This document shows, one piece after another, positions 6,411 through 12,695 of a stretch of DNA of 13,274 bases. The notes beneath the pieces are model-generated. The model was not told the origin of the DNA. It was given only the letters and a program-made list of their open reading frames with translations, and ran no database searches. Origin of the DNA: Dermatophilaceae bacterium. Lineage in GTDB: Bacteria > Actinomycetota > Actinomycetes > Actinomycetales > Dermatophilaceae. The position numbers and the translations under genes are program-made. The stretch spans positions 1-13,274 of the forward strand of contig JABFXB010000451.1 of the NCBI GenBank assembly GCA_013361975.1, given 5' to 3'. How positions within the stretch are numbered: the first letter of the stretch is position 1; every line of letters begins with the position of its first letter.

Positions 6411-8363
6411 GTGGCCGGACACCTGTATGCCCTGCTGGTCGGGATCGACGCCTATCCCGCCCCCGTCCCGCCGCTGTCGGGCTGCGTCAACGACGTCGCG
6501 GGCATGGCGGCGCTGCTGCGCGAGCGGGTAGGAGACGCAGGGCTCGATCTCGTCGTCCTCACCGATGCCGAGGCGACGAGGGCCGCGGTGACCGAGGGGT
6601 GCGTGCAGCACCTGGGCCAGGCCGGCCCGGAGGACGTGGCGCTCTTCTACTACAGCGGCCACGGGTCGCAGCAGGCGACACCGCAGGAGCTGTGGGACCT
6701 CGAGCCCGACCACCGGAACGAGACGCTCGTCTGCGTCGACAGCCGCACCGAGGGCAGCTGGGACCTCGCCGACAAGGAGCTCGCCGGTCTGCTGTACGGC
6801 ATCGCCTCGGCGGGCTGCCACGCGCTCGTGGTCCTCGACTGCTGCCACTCCGGCGACGGCACCCGCGACGCCGACGAGGTCGTCCGACTGGCCCCGCCCG
6901 ACCCGAGGCCGCGTCCCTTGTCGACCTTCCTCGGCCCCGCCGCCGCAGAGTCAGGCGGCACCGGCGGCGCCGTCCCGGCAACCCGCACCGGACGGTGGAC
7001 GCCCGCCGGCCGGCACGTGCTGCTCGCCGCCTGCCGGTCCTCCGAGACCGCCAAGGAGGTCACCGTCCAAGGACGCCAGCGAGGAGCACTGTCCGCGGCC
7101 CTCGAAGCCGCTGTCCTCGACGCGGACGGGCGACCGTCGTACCGCGAGATCCTGCGCATCGTGACCGCCGACGTGCTGAGCCGGGTCCCCGACCAGCACC
7201 CGCAGGTCGAGACTGCGGATGCGACGGAGCTCGACCGGCCGTTTCTCGGTGGCGCGCTGCCGTCCACTCCCCGCCCGCTGACCCTGAGCCGCCTGCCCGA
7301 CGGCTGGTCGATCGACTCGGGTGCGGTCCACGGGGTGCCCGCACCGATCGGTGACGACACGACCGAGCTGGCCGTCTACCCGCTCGGCGGCGAGACGTCC
7401 GGTTCGCCGCTCGCCACCGCGGCCGTCACGAGGGTGCTGACCGACCGCAGCATCGTCACCCTGACCCCGGCGCTCGACCCCGCGTTCGTCTACCGCGCCG
7501 TCGTCACGTCGATCCCGCTCGAGCCCGTGCTGGTCGCCGTCGTCGGCGACAGCTCAGGGGCGGCCGCCCTGAGGAAGGCCGCCGACCACGCGGACCGGAC
7601 GCTCGTCGACCTCGTGGAGGGCGCGGAAGCCGCCGACGCCGGCCTCGTCGTCGAGGCGACCCCCGGCGGCTTCGTCATCACCCGCCCCGGCGTCACCCGG
7701 CCGCTCGTGCCGGTCGTCGCCGGCGAGGGACGCGAGGAGCGCACCGTCGGAGCCCTCGAGCGGGTGGCCCGCTGGCTGCGCCTGTCCGCCCTCACCCACC
7801 CGGGCACGCGTCTTCCCGACGACGCGGTGTGCATCACCGTCGAGGCCGCCGCGGGTTCGGTCAGGGCGGGCGGCACCGTCACCATCGCGTATGCCGGCAG
7901 CGAGCCCCCGCGTTTCACCGTCCGTCTCGCGAACACCACCCGACACCCCCTGTGGGCCGCCCTCATCGACCTGACCGAGGCGTACGGGATCTTCACCGAC
8001 GCCTTCCCCGCCGGGTCGATCGCCCTCGGCCCGGCGGAGTCGACCGCCGTCGACCTCGTCGGGCAGGTCGACGACGAGCTGTGGCGCGCCGGCACCGTCT
8101 CGCTGCGCGACCAGCTCATGGTCGTCACGAGCACCATCGAGTTCGACCCCCGCAGCCTCGAGCAGGAGGAGCTCGACGTCAGCGCCGTGCCGACGGCACA
8201 GCCTGGCCCGAGCCGTGGAGCCGGCACCCCGGCGGCGGCCTCCAACCTGCAGCGCGCCCTCGACGGCACCCGCACCCGACGCCTCGGTCCCAGCGGGGGC
8301 ACCGCCGCCGTCGCCGACTGGCGCACCGACTCGGTCTTCGTCGTCACGAACCGCCCGCGCTGA
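6411..8363 (+). CDS. Metacaspase-type caspase-family (C14) protease
   Basis: A 650-residue protein starting at a GTG 3 nt after the CHAT gene stop, with no strong Shine-Dalgarno sequence, so translation is probably coupled. The N-terminal caspase fold begins at once: YALLVGIDAYP (6-16), LSGCVNDVAGM (22-32), ALFYYSGHGS with catalytic His84, and VVLDCCHSGDG with catalytic Cys145, the second Cys of the pair. Residues about 150-200 are a Pro/Gly/Arg-rich loop where self-processing could occur. HVLLAACRSSETAKE (202-216) and GALSAALEAAV complete the domain near residue 260. Residues 300-650 are a beta-rich region. Within it, FTVRLANTTRHPLWAALIDL, IFTDAFPAG and LMVVTST (about 502-574) resemble the C-terminal domain often fused to bacterial caspases (DUF4384-like). 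Metacaspases cut after Arg/Lys. There is no signal peptide, so it is probably cytoplasmic, acting with or on the CHAT protein (inference). Confidence 0.88.
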   Translation: MAGHLYALLVGIDAYPAPVPPLSGCVNDVAGMAALLRERVGDAGLDLVVLTDAEATRAAVTEGCVQHLGQAGPEDVALFYYSGHGSQQATPQELWDLEPDHRNETLVCVDSRTEGSWDLADKELAGLLYGIASAGCHALVVLDCCHSGDGTRDADEVVRLAPPDPRPRPLSTFLGPAAAESGGTGGAVPATRTGRWTPAGRHVLLAACRSSETAKEVTVQGRQRGALSAALEAAVLDADGRPSYREILRIVTADVLSRVPDQHPQVETADATELDRPFLGGALPSTPRPLTLSRLPDGWSIDSGAVHGVPAPIGDDTTELAVYPLGGETSGSPLATAAVTRVLTDRSIVTLTPALDPAFVYRAVVTSIPLEPVLVAVVGDSSGAAALRKAADHADRTLVDLVEGAEAADAGLVVEATPGGFVITRPGVTRPLVPVVAGEGREERTVGALERVARWLRLSALTHPGTRLPDDAVCITVEAAAGSVRAGGTVTIAYAGSEPPRFTVRLANTTRHPLWAALIDLTEAYGIFTDAFPAGSIALGPAESTAVDLVGQVDDELWRAGTVSLRDQLMVVTSTIEFDPRSLEQEELDVSAVPTAQPGPSRGAGTPAAASNLQRALDGTRTRRLGPSGGTAAVADWRTDSVFVVTNRPR

Positions 8364-8393
8364 CGACCGCACGGCGAAGATGCCGACAACGAC

Positions 8394-8425
8394 AGAAGGA
8401 CCGGACGAGATCGTCCGGTCCTTCT
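8394..8425. terminator. Bidirectional terminator between metacaspase gene and tRNA-Ala
   Basis: Perfect inverted repeat of two 15-nt arms: AGAAGGACCGGACGA (8394-8408) and TCGTCCGGTCCTTCT (8411-8425). The 2-nt centre would open to a 4-nt loop. It is 30 nt after the metacaspase stop on the plus strand and 6 nt beyond the tRNA 3' end on the minus strand, so it can serve both. The minus strand continues with a loosely T-rich stretch. Confidence 0.85.
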
Positions 8426-8431
8426 CCTGTC

Positions 8432-8507
8432 TGGTGGAGCTGAGGGGACTCGAACCCCTGACCCCCTGCATGCCATGCAGGTGCGCTACCAGCTGCGCCA
8501 CAGCCCC
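8432..8507 (-). tRNA. tRNA-Ala(GGC)
   Basis: The 76-nt minus-strand sequence folds into a full cloverleaf. The acceptor arm GGGGCTG pairs with CAGCTCC (one G-U), with discriminator A and an encoded CCA at 8434-8432. The D-arm includes GCGCAGCTGGTAGCGC. The anticodon stem CCTGC/GCAGG encloses the 7-nt loop ATGGCAT, giving anticodon GGC, which reads GCC alanine codons. The T-arm AGGGGTTCGAGTCCCCT is standard. GCC is a favoured Ala codon in this GC-rich window. Confidence 0.96.
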
Positions 8508-8540
8508 GTCTGGGTGGCCGCTCCGTGAAGCGACTGCGTA

Positions 8541-8569
8541 ACCATAGCGAATGGTCCGCCCTTCGCCAA
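8541..8569 (-). promoter_or_regulatory. Promoter of tRNA-Ala
   Basis: On the minus strand, TTGGCG (8569-8564) and TATGGT (8546-8541) are separated by exactly 17 nt, a good housekeeping-type promoter. It lies 33 nt before the mature tRNA 5' end, in the short gap after the histidine phosphatase gene. Confidence 0.65.
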
Positions 8570-8591
8570 AATCGGGGGTGGCCCCTTCGCG

Positions 8592-9245
8592 TCAGACGTT
8601 CCACGGTCCGAGGTTCCACCCGCTGATGCGCCAACGGGTCACCGCGGAGAAGCTCTTGGCGACCTCGACGAGCTCGATCCAGTGGCAGTTGTCGAGACCG
8701 CGGAAGACGGCGTCCGACACGTCCTGGTCGATTCCCACCAGGTCGCTCGCGGCCACGCGGGCGGACACCCCGTGCGCGACGACGACGGCCGTCTCGCCCG
8801 GCAGCAGCTCGCGCGCGACCTCGCGCAGGACGGCCCCGGCCCGCTCGGCGACCTCGGCCCGGGTCTCGCCCGTGACGCCGCGTGGCGGGTCCTCGCCACG
8901 GTCGAGCGCGGCGACGAGGTCGGGGTACTTCTCGCGCACGTCGTCGGCGTGCATGCCCTGCCACTCCCCGACGTGCACCTCACGCAGGCGGGCGTCGAGG
9001 CGCACCTCGACGCCGGTCAGTCCGGCGATCGCGTCGGCCGTCGACGCGGCCCGCTGCAGGTCGCTCGAGACGATGAGGGCGGGCTCGTAGGCGGCCAGGT
9101 GCGGCGCGGCGGCCTCGACCTGCGCGCGTCCCAGGTCCGACAGGGCGGTGTCCTTGTGGCCCTGCCAGATGCGGGCGGCGTTGTCGACGGTCTCGGCGTG
9201 CCGCACCAGCACGATCCGCCGCGGGCGCGTCGAGCCGGGGGTCAC
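8592..9245 (-). CDS. Histidine phosphatase family protein, GpgP-like
   Basis: A 217-residue branch-2-style phosphoglycerate-mutase-fold phosphatase. The phosphohistidine motif is VLVRHAET with His16. ARLREVHVGEWQG carries the general acid Glu89, and VVVAHGVSAR holds the second active-site His (158). The usual RHG is RHA here, a tolerated variant. The gene order nadD-rsfS-this gene matches Mycobacterium tuberculosis Rv2421c-Rv2420c-Rv2419c, where Rv2419c is glucosyl-3-phosphoglycerate phosphatase GpgP. The ending RWRISGWN also resembles that protein. So it may act on glucosyl-3-phosphoglycerate in glucosylglycerate or methylglucose polysaccharide synthesis, but other phosphomonoester substrates are possible. 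The GTG start at 9245 overlaps the rsfS stop by 4 nt (GTGA), implying translational coupling. Confidence 0.85.
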   Translation of the reverse strand: MTPGSTRPRRIVLVRHAETVDNAARIWQGHKDTALSDLGRAQVEAAAPHLAAYEPALIVSSDLQRAASTADAIAGLTGVEVRLDARLREVHVGEWQGMHADDVREKYPDLVAALDRGEDPPRGVTGETRAEVAERAGAVLREVARELLPGETAVVVAHGVSARVAASDLVGIDQDVSDAVFRGLDNCHWIELVEVAKSFSAVTRWRISGWNLGPWNV

Positions 9246-9664
9246 GCCTCCTCGACCTCGTCGCCGGCGGCGGGGTCGGCATCGTCGGCCGGCGGCGCGG
9301 GCGCGTCGACGGTCGACAGGTCGATCTCGGGGCAGTCCTTCCAGAGCCGCTCGAGCGCGTAGTACTCGCGCTCCTCCTCGTGCTGCACGTGCACGATGAT
9401 GTCGCCGAAGTCGATGAGCACCCAGCGTCCCTCGCGCTCGCCCTCGCGCCGCACCGGCTTGCTGCCGAGGTCACGCAGCCGGTCCTCGACCTCGTCGACG
9501 ATGGCGCCGACCTGCCGCTCCGACGGCGCCGAGGCGATGACGAACACGTCGGTCAGCGGCATCTGCTCGCTGACGTCGATCGCGAGCACCTTCTCGGCGA
9601 GCTTCTCCTCGGCGGCGAGGCCGGCGGCCTTGGCGAGCTGGAGCGAACGGTCTGCTGCGGTCAC
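9242..9664 (-). CDS. rsfS: Ribosome silencing factor RsfS (RsfA/Iojap family)
   Basis: A 140-residue protein of the Iojap/RsfS family, which binds large-subunit protein uL14 and blocks subunit joining, slowing translation when nutrients are scarce. Diagnostic segments are the helical start with AAEEKLAEKVLAIDV, MPLTDVFVIASAPSERQV, GEREGRWVLIDFGDIIVHV, and EEEREYYALERLW near residue 100. The GTG start at 9664 is preceded by AGGAGA at a good distance and overlaps the nadD stop in a GTGA. An acidic, Ala/Pro/Asp-rich tail of about 25 residues follows the conserved domain. The nadD-rsfS pair is a widely conserved bacterial gene order, which supports the call. Confidence 0.95.
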   Translation of the reverse strand: MTAADRSLQLAKAAGLAAEEKLAEKVLAIDVSEQMPLTDVFVIASAPSERQVGAIVDEVEDRLRDLGSKPVRREGEREGRWVLIDFGDIIVHVQHEEEREYYALERLWKDCPEIDLSTVDAPAPPADDADPAAGDEVEEA

Positions 9665-10299
9665 GGATCTCCTAGTGGCGCTGCCGACGACGGCGCCGGC
9701 ATGGTGCCTGCGCTCGCCAGGTCGGCGGCATACAGGCGGTACTTGTTGATGTACTGGACGACCCCGTCGGGCACGAGGTACCAGACCGGCTCGGCGTCGG
9801 CCACGCGCTCGCGGCAGTCGGTCGAGCTGATCGCCATGGCGGGCACGACCTGGAGGGTGACCCGGTCTTCGGGAAGCCCCTTGTCGGACAGCTCGTGGCC
9901 CGGCCGGGTGACCCCGACGAAATGGGCCAGCTCGAAGAGCTGCTCGGCGTCCTTCCACGAGAGGATCTCGGCCAGGGCGTCGGCGCCGGTGATGAAGAAC
10001 AGCTCGTCGTCGGGACGCTCCGCCTTGATGTCGCGCAACGTGTCGATCGTGTAGGTCGGGCCGGGCCGGTCGATGTCGACCCGGCTGACCGTGAAGCGCG
10101 GGTTGGAGGCCGTCGCGATGACGGTCATCAGGTAGCGGTGCTCGGCGGGAGAGACGTGCCGGTCGGCCTTCTGCCAGGGCTGGCCCGTGGGCACGAAGAC
10201 GACCTCGTCGAGGTCGAAGAGCGACTGGACCTCGCTGGCGGCCACGAGGTGGCCGTGGTGGATCGGGTCGAACGTCCCACCCATGACGCCGAGGCGCAT
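9661..10299 (-). CDS. nadD: Nicotinate-nucleotide adenylyltransferase NadD
   Basis: A 212-residue cytoplasmic enzyme that joins nicotinate mononucleotide and ATP to give deamido-NAD in NAD synthesis. The nucleotidyltransferase motif GGTFDPIHHGH is at residues 7-17. A second conserved site, AISSTDCRERV (166-176), corresponds to the family SSTxxR signature. PTYTIDTLRD and FFITGADALAEI are also typical of NadD. The ATG at 10299 places the phosphate-binding motif at the usual distance from the N-terminus; the frame stays open further upstream but inside the previous gene. It starts 2 nt after the small membrane protein stop and overlaps rsfS by 4 nt, so the three or four genes are probably one transcript. 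Confidence 0.95.
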   Translation of the reverse strand: MRLGVMGGTFDPIHHGHLVAASEVQSLFDLDEVVFVPTGQPWQKADRHVSPAEHRYLMTVIATASNPRFTVSRVDIDRPGPTYTIDTLRDIKAERPDDELFFITGADALAEILSWKDAEQLFELAHFVGVTRPGHELSDKGLPEDRVTLQVVPAMAISSTDCRERVADAEPVWYLVPDGVVQYINKYRLYAADLASAGTMPAPSSAAPLGDP

Positions 10300-10301
10300 G
10301 G

Positions 10302-10520
10302 TCAGTGGTGGGCTCCGTCGGATCCGCTCGCGTGGCCGTGCGTGCCCTCGGCGCGACGCGGCGCCTGCACCTTGTAGGCGGTGTTGCGGAAGCTCCACGT
10401 CACGGCCAGCGCCACGAGGAAGAGCGCGAAGGTGATGAAGAAGTAGGCGATCACCGGCATGGGAAGCTCGCGCGCGGCTTCCTCCCCCTCGGTGACGAGT
10501 GCGATGACACGATCAGACAT
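10302..10520 (-). CDS. Small single-span membrane protein of unknown function upstream of nadD
   Basis: A 72-residue protein with an acidic/polar N-terminus and one clear membrane helix (about residues 20-43, MPVIAYFFITFALFLVALAVT). A basic juxtamembrane segment FRNTAYK follows, then a His/Gly/Ser-rich tail. I do not recognise a named family. Small one-helix proteins at this place, just before nadD, occur in other actinobacteria as I recall. The ATG at 10520 has only a weak purine-rich site upstream. The stop is 2 nt before the nadD start, so it is likely the first gene of the nadD operon. GC-rich third codon positions support it being real. Confidence 0.75.
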   Translation of the reverse strand: MSDRVIALVTEGEEAARELPMPVIAYFFITFALFLVALAVTWSFRNTAYKVQAPRRAEGTHGHASGSDGAHH

Positions 10521-10529
10521 GCGGCCAGC

Positions 10530-10739
10530 CTAGCGCCCGGACCCGTGCGCCGAGTCACCAGCCGCCCCGGCTGGTAGCCGAGCTCTGTGGTCGTGACGTT
10601 GCCACACCGGCTCGGTGGTCATGTCGACGTGGACGCGGACGTGCTTCGACGCGGGATGGAACCCGGCGGCATACGCCCCCTCGTACGGGACGAACGACAC
10701 CCGGTCATGGTCCTCGTCGAAGGCGGCGCCCGGACGCAC
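10530..10739 (-). CDS. Possible small hypothetical protein or gene remnant
   Basis: The gap between the nadD operon and the glycosyltransferase (10521-10835) has no recognised gene. On the minus strand a frame ending at 10530 and possibly starting at a GTG at 10739 encodes 69 residues. Its middle (about 10590-10720) has strongly GC-biased third codon positions and a non-random protein sequence including DRVSFVPYEGAYAAG and KHVRVHVDM. The last part loses that bias. There is no Shine-Dalgarno sequence before any start and I recognise no family. A plus-strand frame at 10587-10799 overlaps it but has poorer codon bias. It could be a real small gene, a decayed gene end, or chance. Confidence 0.3.
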   Translation of the reverse strand: MRPGAAFDEDHDRVSFVPYEGAYAAGFHPASKHVRVHVDMTTEPVWQRHDHRARLPAGAAGDSAHGSGR

Positions 10740-10822
10740 GCATCGCGTGCCGGGCACGGGCCGTGGCGGACGCGACACAGTCGGGCCACAGCACGGTGAC
10801 AGCGGCTGCCAACGAGCGGCCG

Positions 10823-10835
10823 TACCCTTGTTCGC
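10823..10835 (+). promoter_or_regulatory. -10 element suggesting leaderless transcription of the glycosyltransferase
   Basis: TACCCT at 10823-10828 fits the actinobacterial TANNNT -10 form. It lies 7 nt before the glycosyltransferase ATG, the spacing expected if transcription begins at the start codon. No Shine-Dalgarno sequence is present before this ATG, which fits a leaderless mRNA. No convincing -35 box is seen. Confidence 0.4.
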
Positions 10836-11969
10836 ATGGTTCCTGAGTTGTCCGTGGTCATCCCGATGTACAACGAGGAGGAGGTGCTCCCCCTCCTCGT
10901 CGAACGGCTCCGCCCGCTCCTCGACGGCATGGGCACGACCTACGAGGTCGTCGCGGTCGACGACGGCAGCAAGGACCTCACCGCCGCTCTGCTGCAGCGC
11001 TACCACCGCGAGTGGCCGCAGCTGCGAGTCGTCCGGCTCCGCGCCAACGCAGGGCACCAGGCCGCCATCTCCGCGGGGCTCGTCAGCGCGCTGGGCGACT
11101 ACGTCGTCACCCTCGACGCCGACCTGCAGGACCCGCCCGAGATCATCCCGCAGATGCTCTCCGCCGCGAAGGACGACGGCGTCGACGTCGTCTACGGCGT
11201 GCGCAACGACCGTTCGACCGACACGTGGTTCAAGCGCGTGTCGGCCCAGGCGTTCTACCGGCTGATCGGCCTCATGTCGCAGACCTCGGCGCACGCCGAC
11301 GCCGGCGACTACCGCCTCATGTCGCGGGCCACCGTCGATGCCATCAACAGCCTTCCCGAGCACAACCGGGTGCTGCGCTTCATCGTCCCGGCCCTGAACT
11401 TCCCGTCCGACACGGTCGACTACAAGCGGGAGGAGCGCGCCGCGGGCGACTCGAAGTACCCGCTCCTGAAGATGGTCAAGCTCTCGCTCGACTCGCTCAC
11501 CGGCTTCTCGACGGCGCCGCTGCGCGTCGCGACGTTCGCGGGCTTCGTGGGCGCGGTGCTCGCGGTGCTGCTCTTCCTCTACACGCTGGTGGCGCGCGCC
11601 CAGGGCCACACCGTCGCGGGCTGGACCTCGACCGTCGCCATCGTCTCCGGCGTCGGCGCCGTGCAGCTCGTCTGCGTCGGCATCCTCGGCGAGTACATCG
11701 GCCGGATGTACTCCCACATGCAGGGACGCCCCACCTACTTCATCGCCTACGACTCGCTGACCGCCGACAGCGGTGCGCACGGCCCGACCGACACACCGCT
11801 GCCGGCGCAGCCGAGTGAGGCCCACATCCACACGAGCACGCCGCCGGCGCCTGCGGAAGGAGCGGCTGTCGCTCCGACGGCGAGCGCGGCGGGGACGGCT
11901 GGGGCCGCAGCACCGACCAACGGCGCGCCGCAGGTGGCCGAGCCGGAGCGGACTCAGCTGCGCGGCTGA
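10836..11969 (+). CDS. GtrB/DPM1-like family 2 glycosyltransferase (polyprenyl-phosphate sugar synthase)
   Basis: A 377-residue protein. Residues 1-225 are a GT-A catalytic domain: LSVVIPMYNEEE at the N-terminus, VVAVDDGSKD with Asp42/Asp43, and TLDADLQDPPE (92-102) with the DxD-type metal site. HADAGDYRLMSR and NRVLRFIVPAL also match polyprenyl-phosphate hexose synthases such as GtrB. Two membrane helices follow (about 229-255 and 263-287), then the family ending GEYIGRMYSHMQGRPTYFI. Such enzymes load glucose, mannose or another sugar onto a polyprenyl phosphate at the inner face of the membrane for transfer outside. An unusual Ala/Pro/Thr-rich tail of about 70 residues ends the protein. Its 3' end overlaps the convergent methyltransferase gene by 16 bp. 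The sugar is not predictable. Confidence 0.9.
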   Translation: MVPELSVVIPMYNEEEVLPLLVERLRPLLDGMGTTYEVVAVDDGSKDLTAALLQRYHREWPQLRVVRLRANAGHQAAISAGLVSALGDYVVTLDADLQDPPEIIPQMLSAAKDDGVDVVYGVRNDRSTDTWFKRVSAQAFYRLIGLMSQTSAHADAGDYRLMSRATVDAINSLPEHNRVLRFIVPALNFPSDTVDYKREERAAGDSKYPLLKMVKLSLDSLTGFSTAPLRVATFAGFVGAVLAVLLFLYTLVARAQGHTVAGWTSTVAIVSGVGAVQLVCVGILGEYIGRMYSHMQGRPTYFIAYDSLTADSGAHGPTDTPLPAQPSEAHIHTSTPPAPAEGAAVAPTASAAGTAGAAAPTNGAPQVAEPERTQLRG

Positions 11970-12649
11970 GCCCGCACCAGCAGGCTGACGCCGGGCAGCT
12001 GCTTGACCGGGAGGTAGCGCTCCGCGGTGATGATGGTGCGCAGCCCGAAGTTCACGATCGGGTGCAGGTCCTCGAGGTCGGAGCCCGAGCTCACCTTGCG
12101 ACGCATCGCCACGACCGGACGCAGCAGCACGTTCCAGGAGCGGACGTCCTTGATCTCGAAGCCGCCCCGCTCGAGCAGCGAGAGCAGGCCGTCCCGGGTG
12201 TAGCGACGCACGTGGTCGACGGCCTCGTCGTGGCTCGACCACAGCCTGGGGTCGGCGGGCACCGCCACGAGGTAGGTGCCGCCGGGCTTCAGCACCCGGT
12301 GCACCTCGGCGACGGCCGCGTCGTCGTCCTCGAGGTGCTCGAGCAGGTCGAAGGCCATGACGAGGTCGACGGAGTCGTCGGCCAGCGGGAGCTTCGTGGC
12401 GTCGCTGCGCAGCGTCGCGAGCCCGCGGCGACTGGCGACCTCCGCGCCGTCGGCGCCGTACTCGAGCGCGACCGCGTCCCAGCCGTGCTCACGCAGGACG
12501 CGGGTGTTACCCCCGCCCGCCGCGCCGATGTCGAGGGCACGCCCGGGCGTCAGCCCCGAGATCGCCTTGGCCAGGAGGTGGCGCCGCTCGCGGTACCACC
12601 AGTGGTCGTCCTCCAGCTCAGCGAGCTTGCGGACCTCGGTGCCTTCCAT
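11954..12649 (-). CDS. Class I SAM-dependent methyltransferase
   Basis: A 231-residue enzyme with a Rossmann methyltransferase core. Motif I is ALDIGAAGGGNTRVL (38-52), followed by the acidic end of strand 2 at VALEYGADG, motif II/III LVMAFDLLEHLED (96-108), and HRVLKPGGTYLVAVPA (117-132), the usual Methyltransf_11 pattern. The N-terminal LEDDHWWYRERR is typical of a group that methylates small molecules or cell-surface sugars and is often found near glycosyltransferases, as here. The substrate is unknown. The ATG at 12649 is the best start because the conserved WWYRERR lies close behind it. No Shine-Dalgarno sequence is seen, and the ATG sits inside a perfect inverted repeat. It lies 46 nt after proA on the same strand. 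Confidence 0.88.
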   Translation of the reverse strand: MEGTEVRKLAELEDDHWWYRERRHLLAKAISGLTPGRALDIGAAGGGNTRVLREHGWDAVALEYGADGAEVASRRGLATLRSDATKLPLADDSVDLVMAFDLLEHLEDDDAAVAEVHRVLKPGGTYLVAVPADPRLWSSHDEAVDHVRRYTRDGLLSLLERGGFEIKDVRSWNVLLRPVVAMRRKVSSGSDLEDLHPIVNFGLRTIITAERYLPVKQLPGVSLLVRAQPRS

Positions 12650-12677
12650 GGACGGACATCATGCCACCCGTCCATGG
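12646..12677. repeat. Perfect 10-bp inverted repeat over the methyltransferase start codon
   Basis: CCATGGACGG (12646-12655) and CCGTCCATGG (12668-12677) are exact inverted repeats with a 12-nt spacer, in the short gap between proA and the methyltransferase gene. The left arm contains the methyltransferase ATG. It could be an operator, an mRNA hairpin hiding the start codon, or part of a terminator after proA. Confidence 0.75.
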
Positions 12678-12695
12678 GGGGTGTCCCAGCGCCCG

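Noticed and set aside
3651..6848. A very long minus-strand open frame antisense to the CHAT and metacaspase genes
   Set aside because: It is a product of high GC content. Only its last 104 codons (the first SMR gene) look like protein; the rest is low-complexity Arg/Gly/Val sequence with no recognisable domain.
8432..8507. tRNA-Ala as an integration site for a mobile island carrying the CHAT/metacaspase genes
   Set aside because: No integrase, no second copy of the tRNA 3' end and no direct repeats were found, and base composition does not change across the operon.
8568..8590. Minus-strand GGGG-CCA-CCCC followed by GATTTT as a terminator after the histidine phosphatase gene
   Set aside because: The stem is only 4 bp with a 3-nt loop, and the T-run is partly the -35 box of the tRNA promoter.
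10740..12242. A long minus-strand open frame across the glycosyltransferase gene
   Set aside because: It is antisense to a clear GtrB-like gene and its translation is Arg/Asp/Val-rich without domain features.
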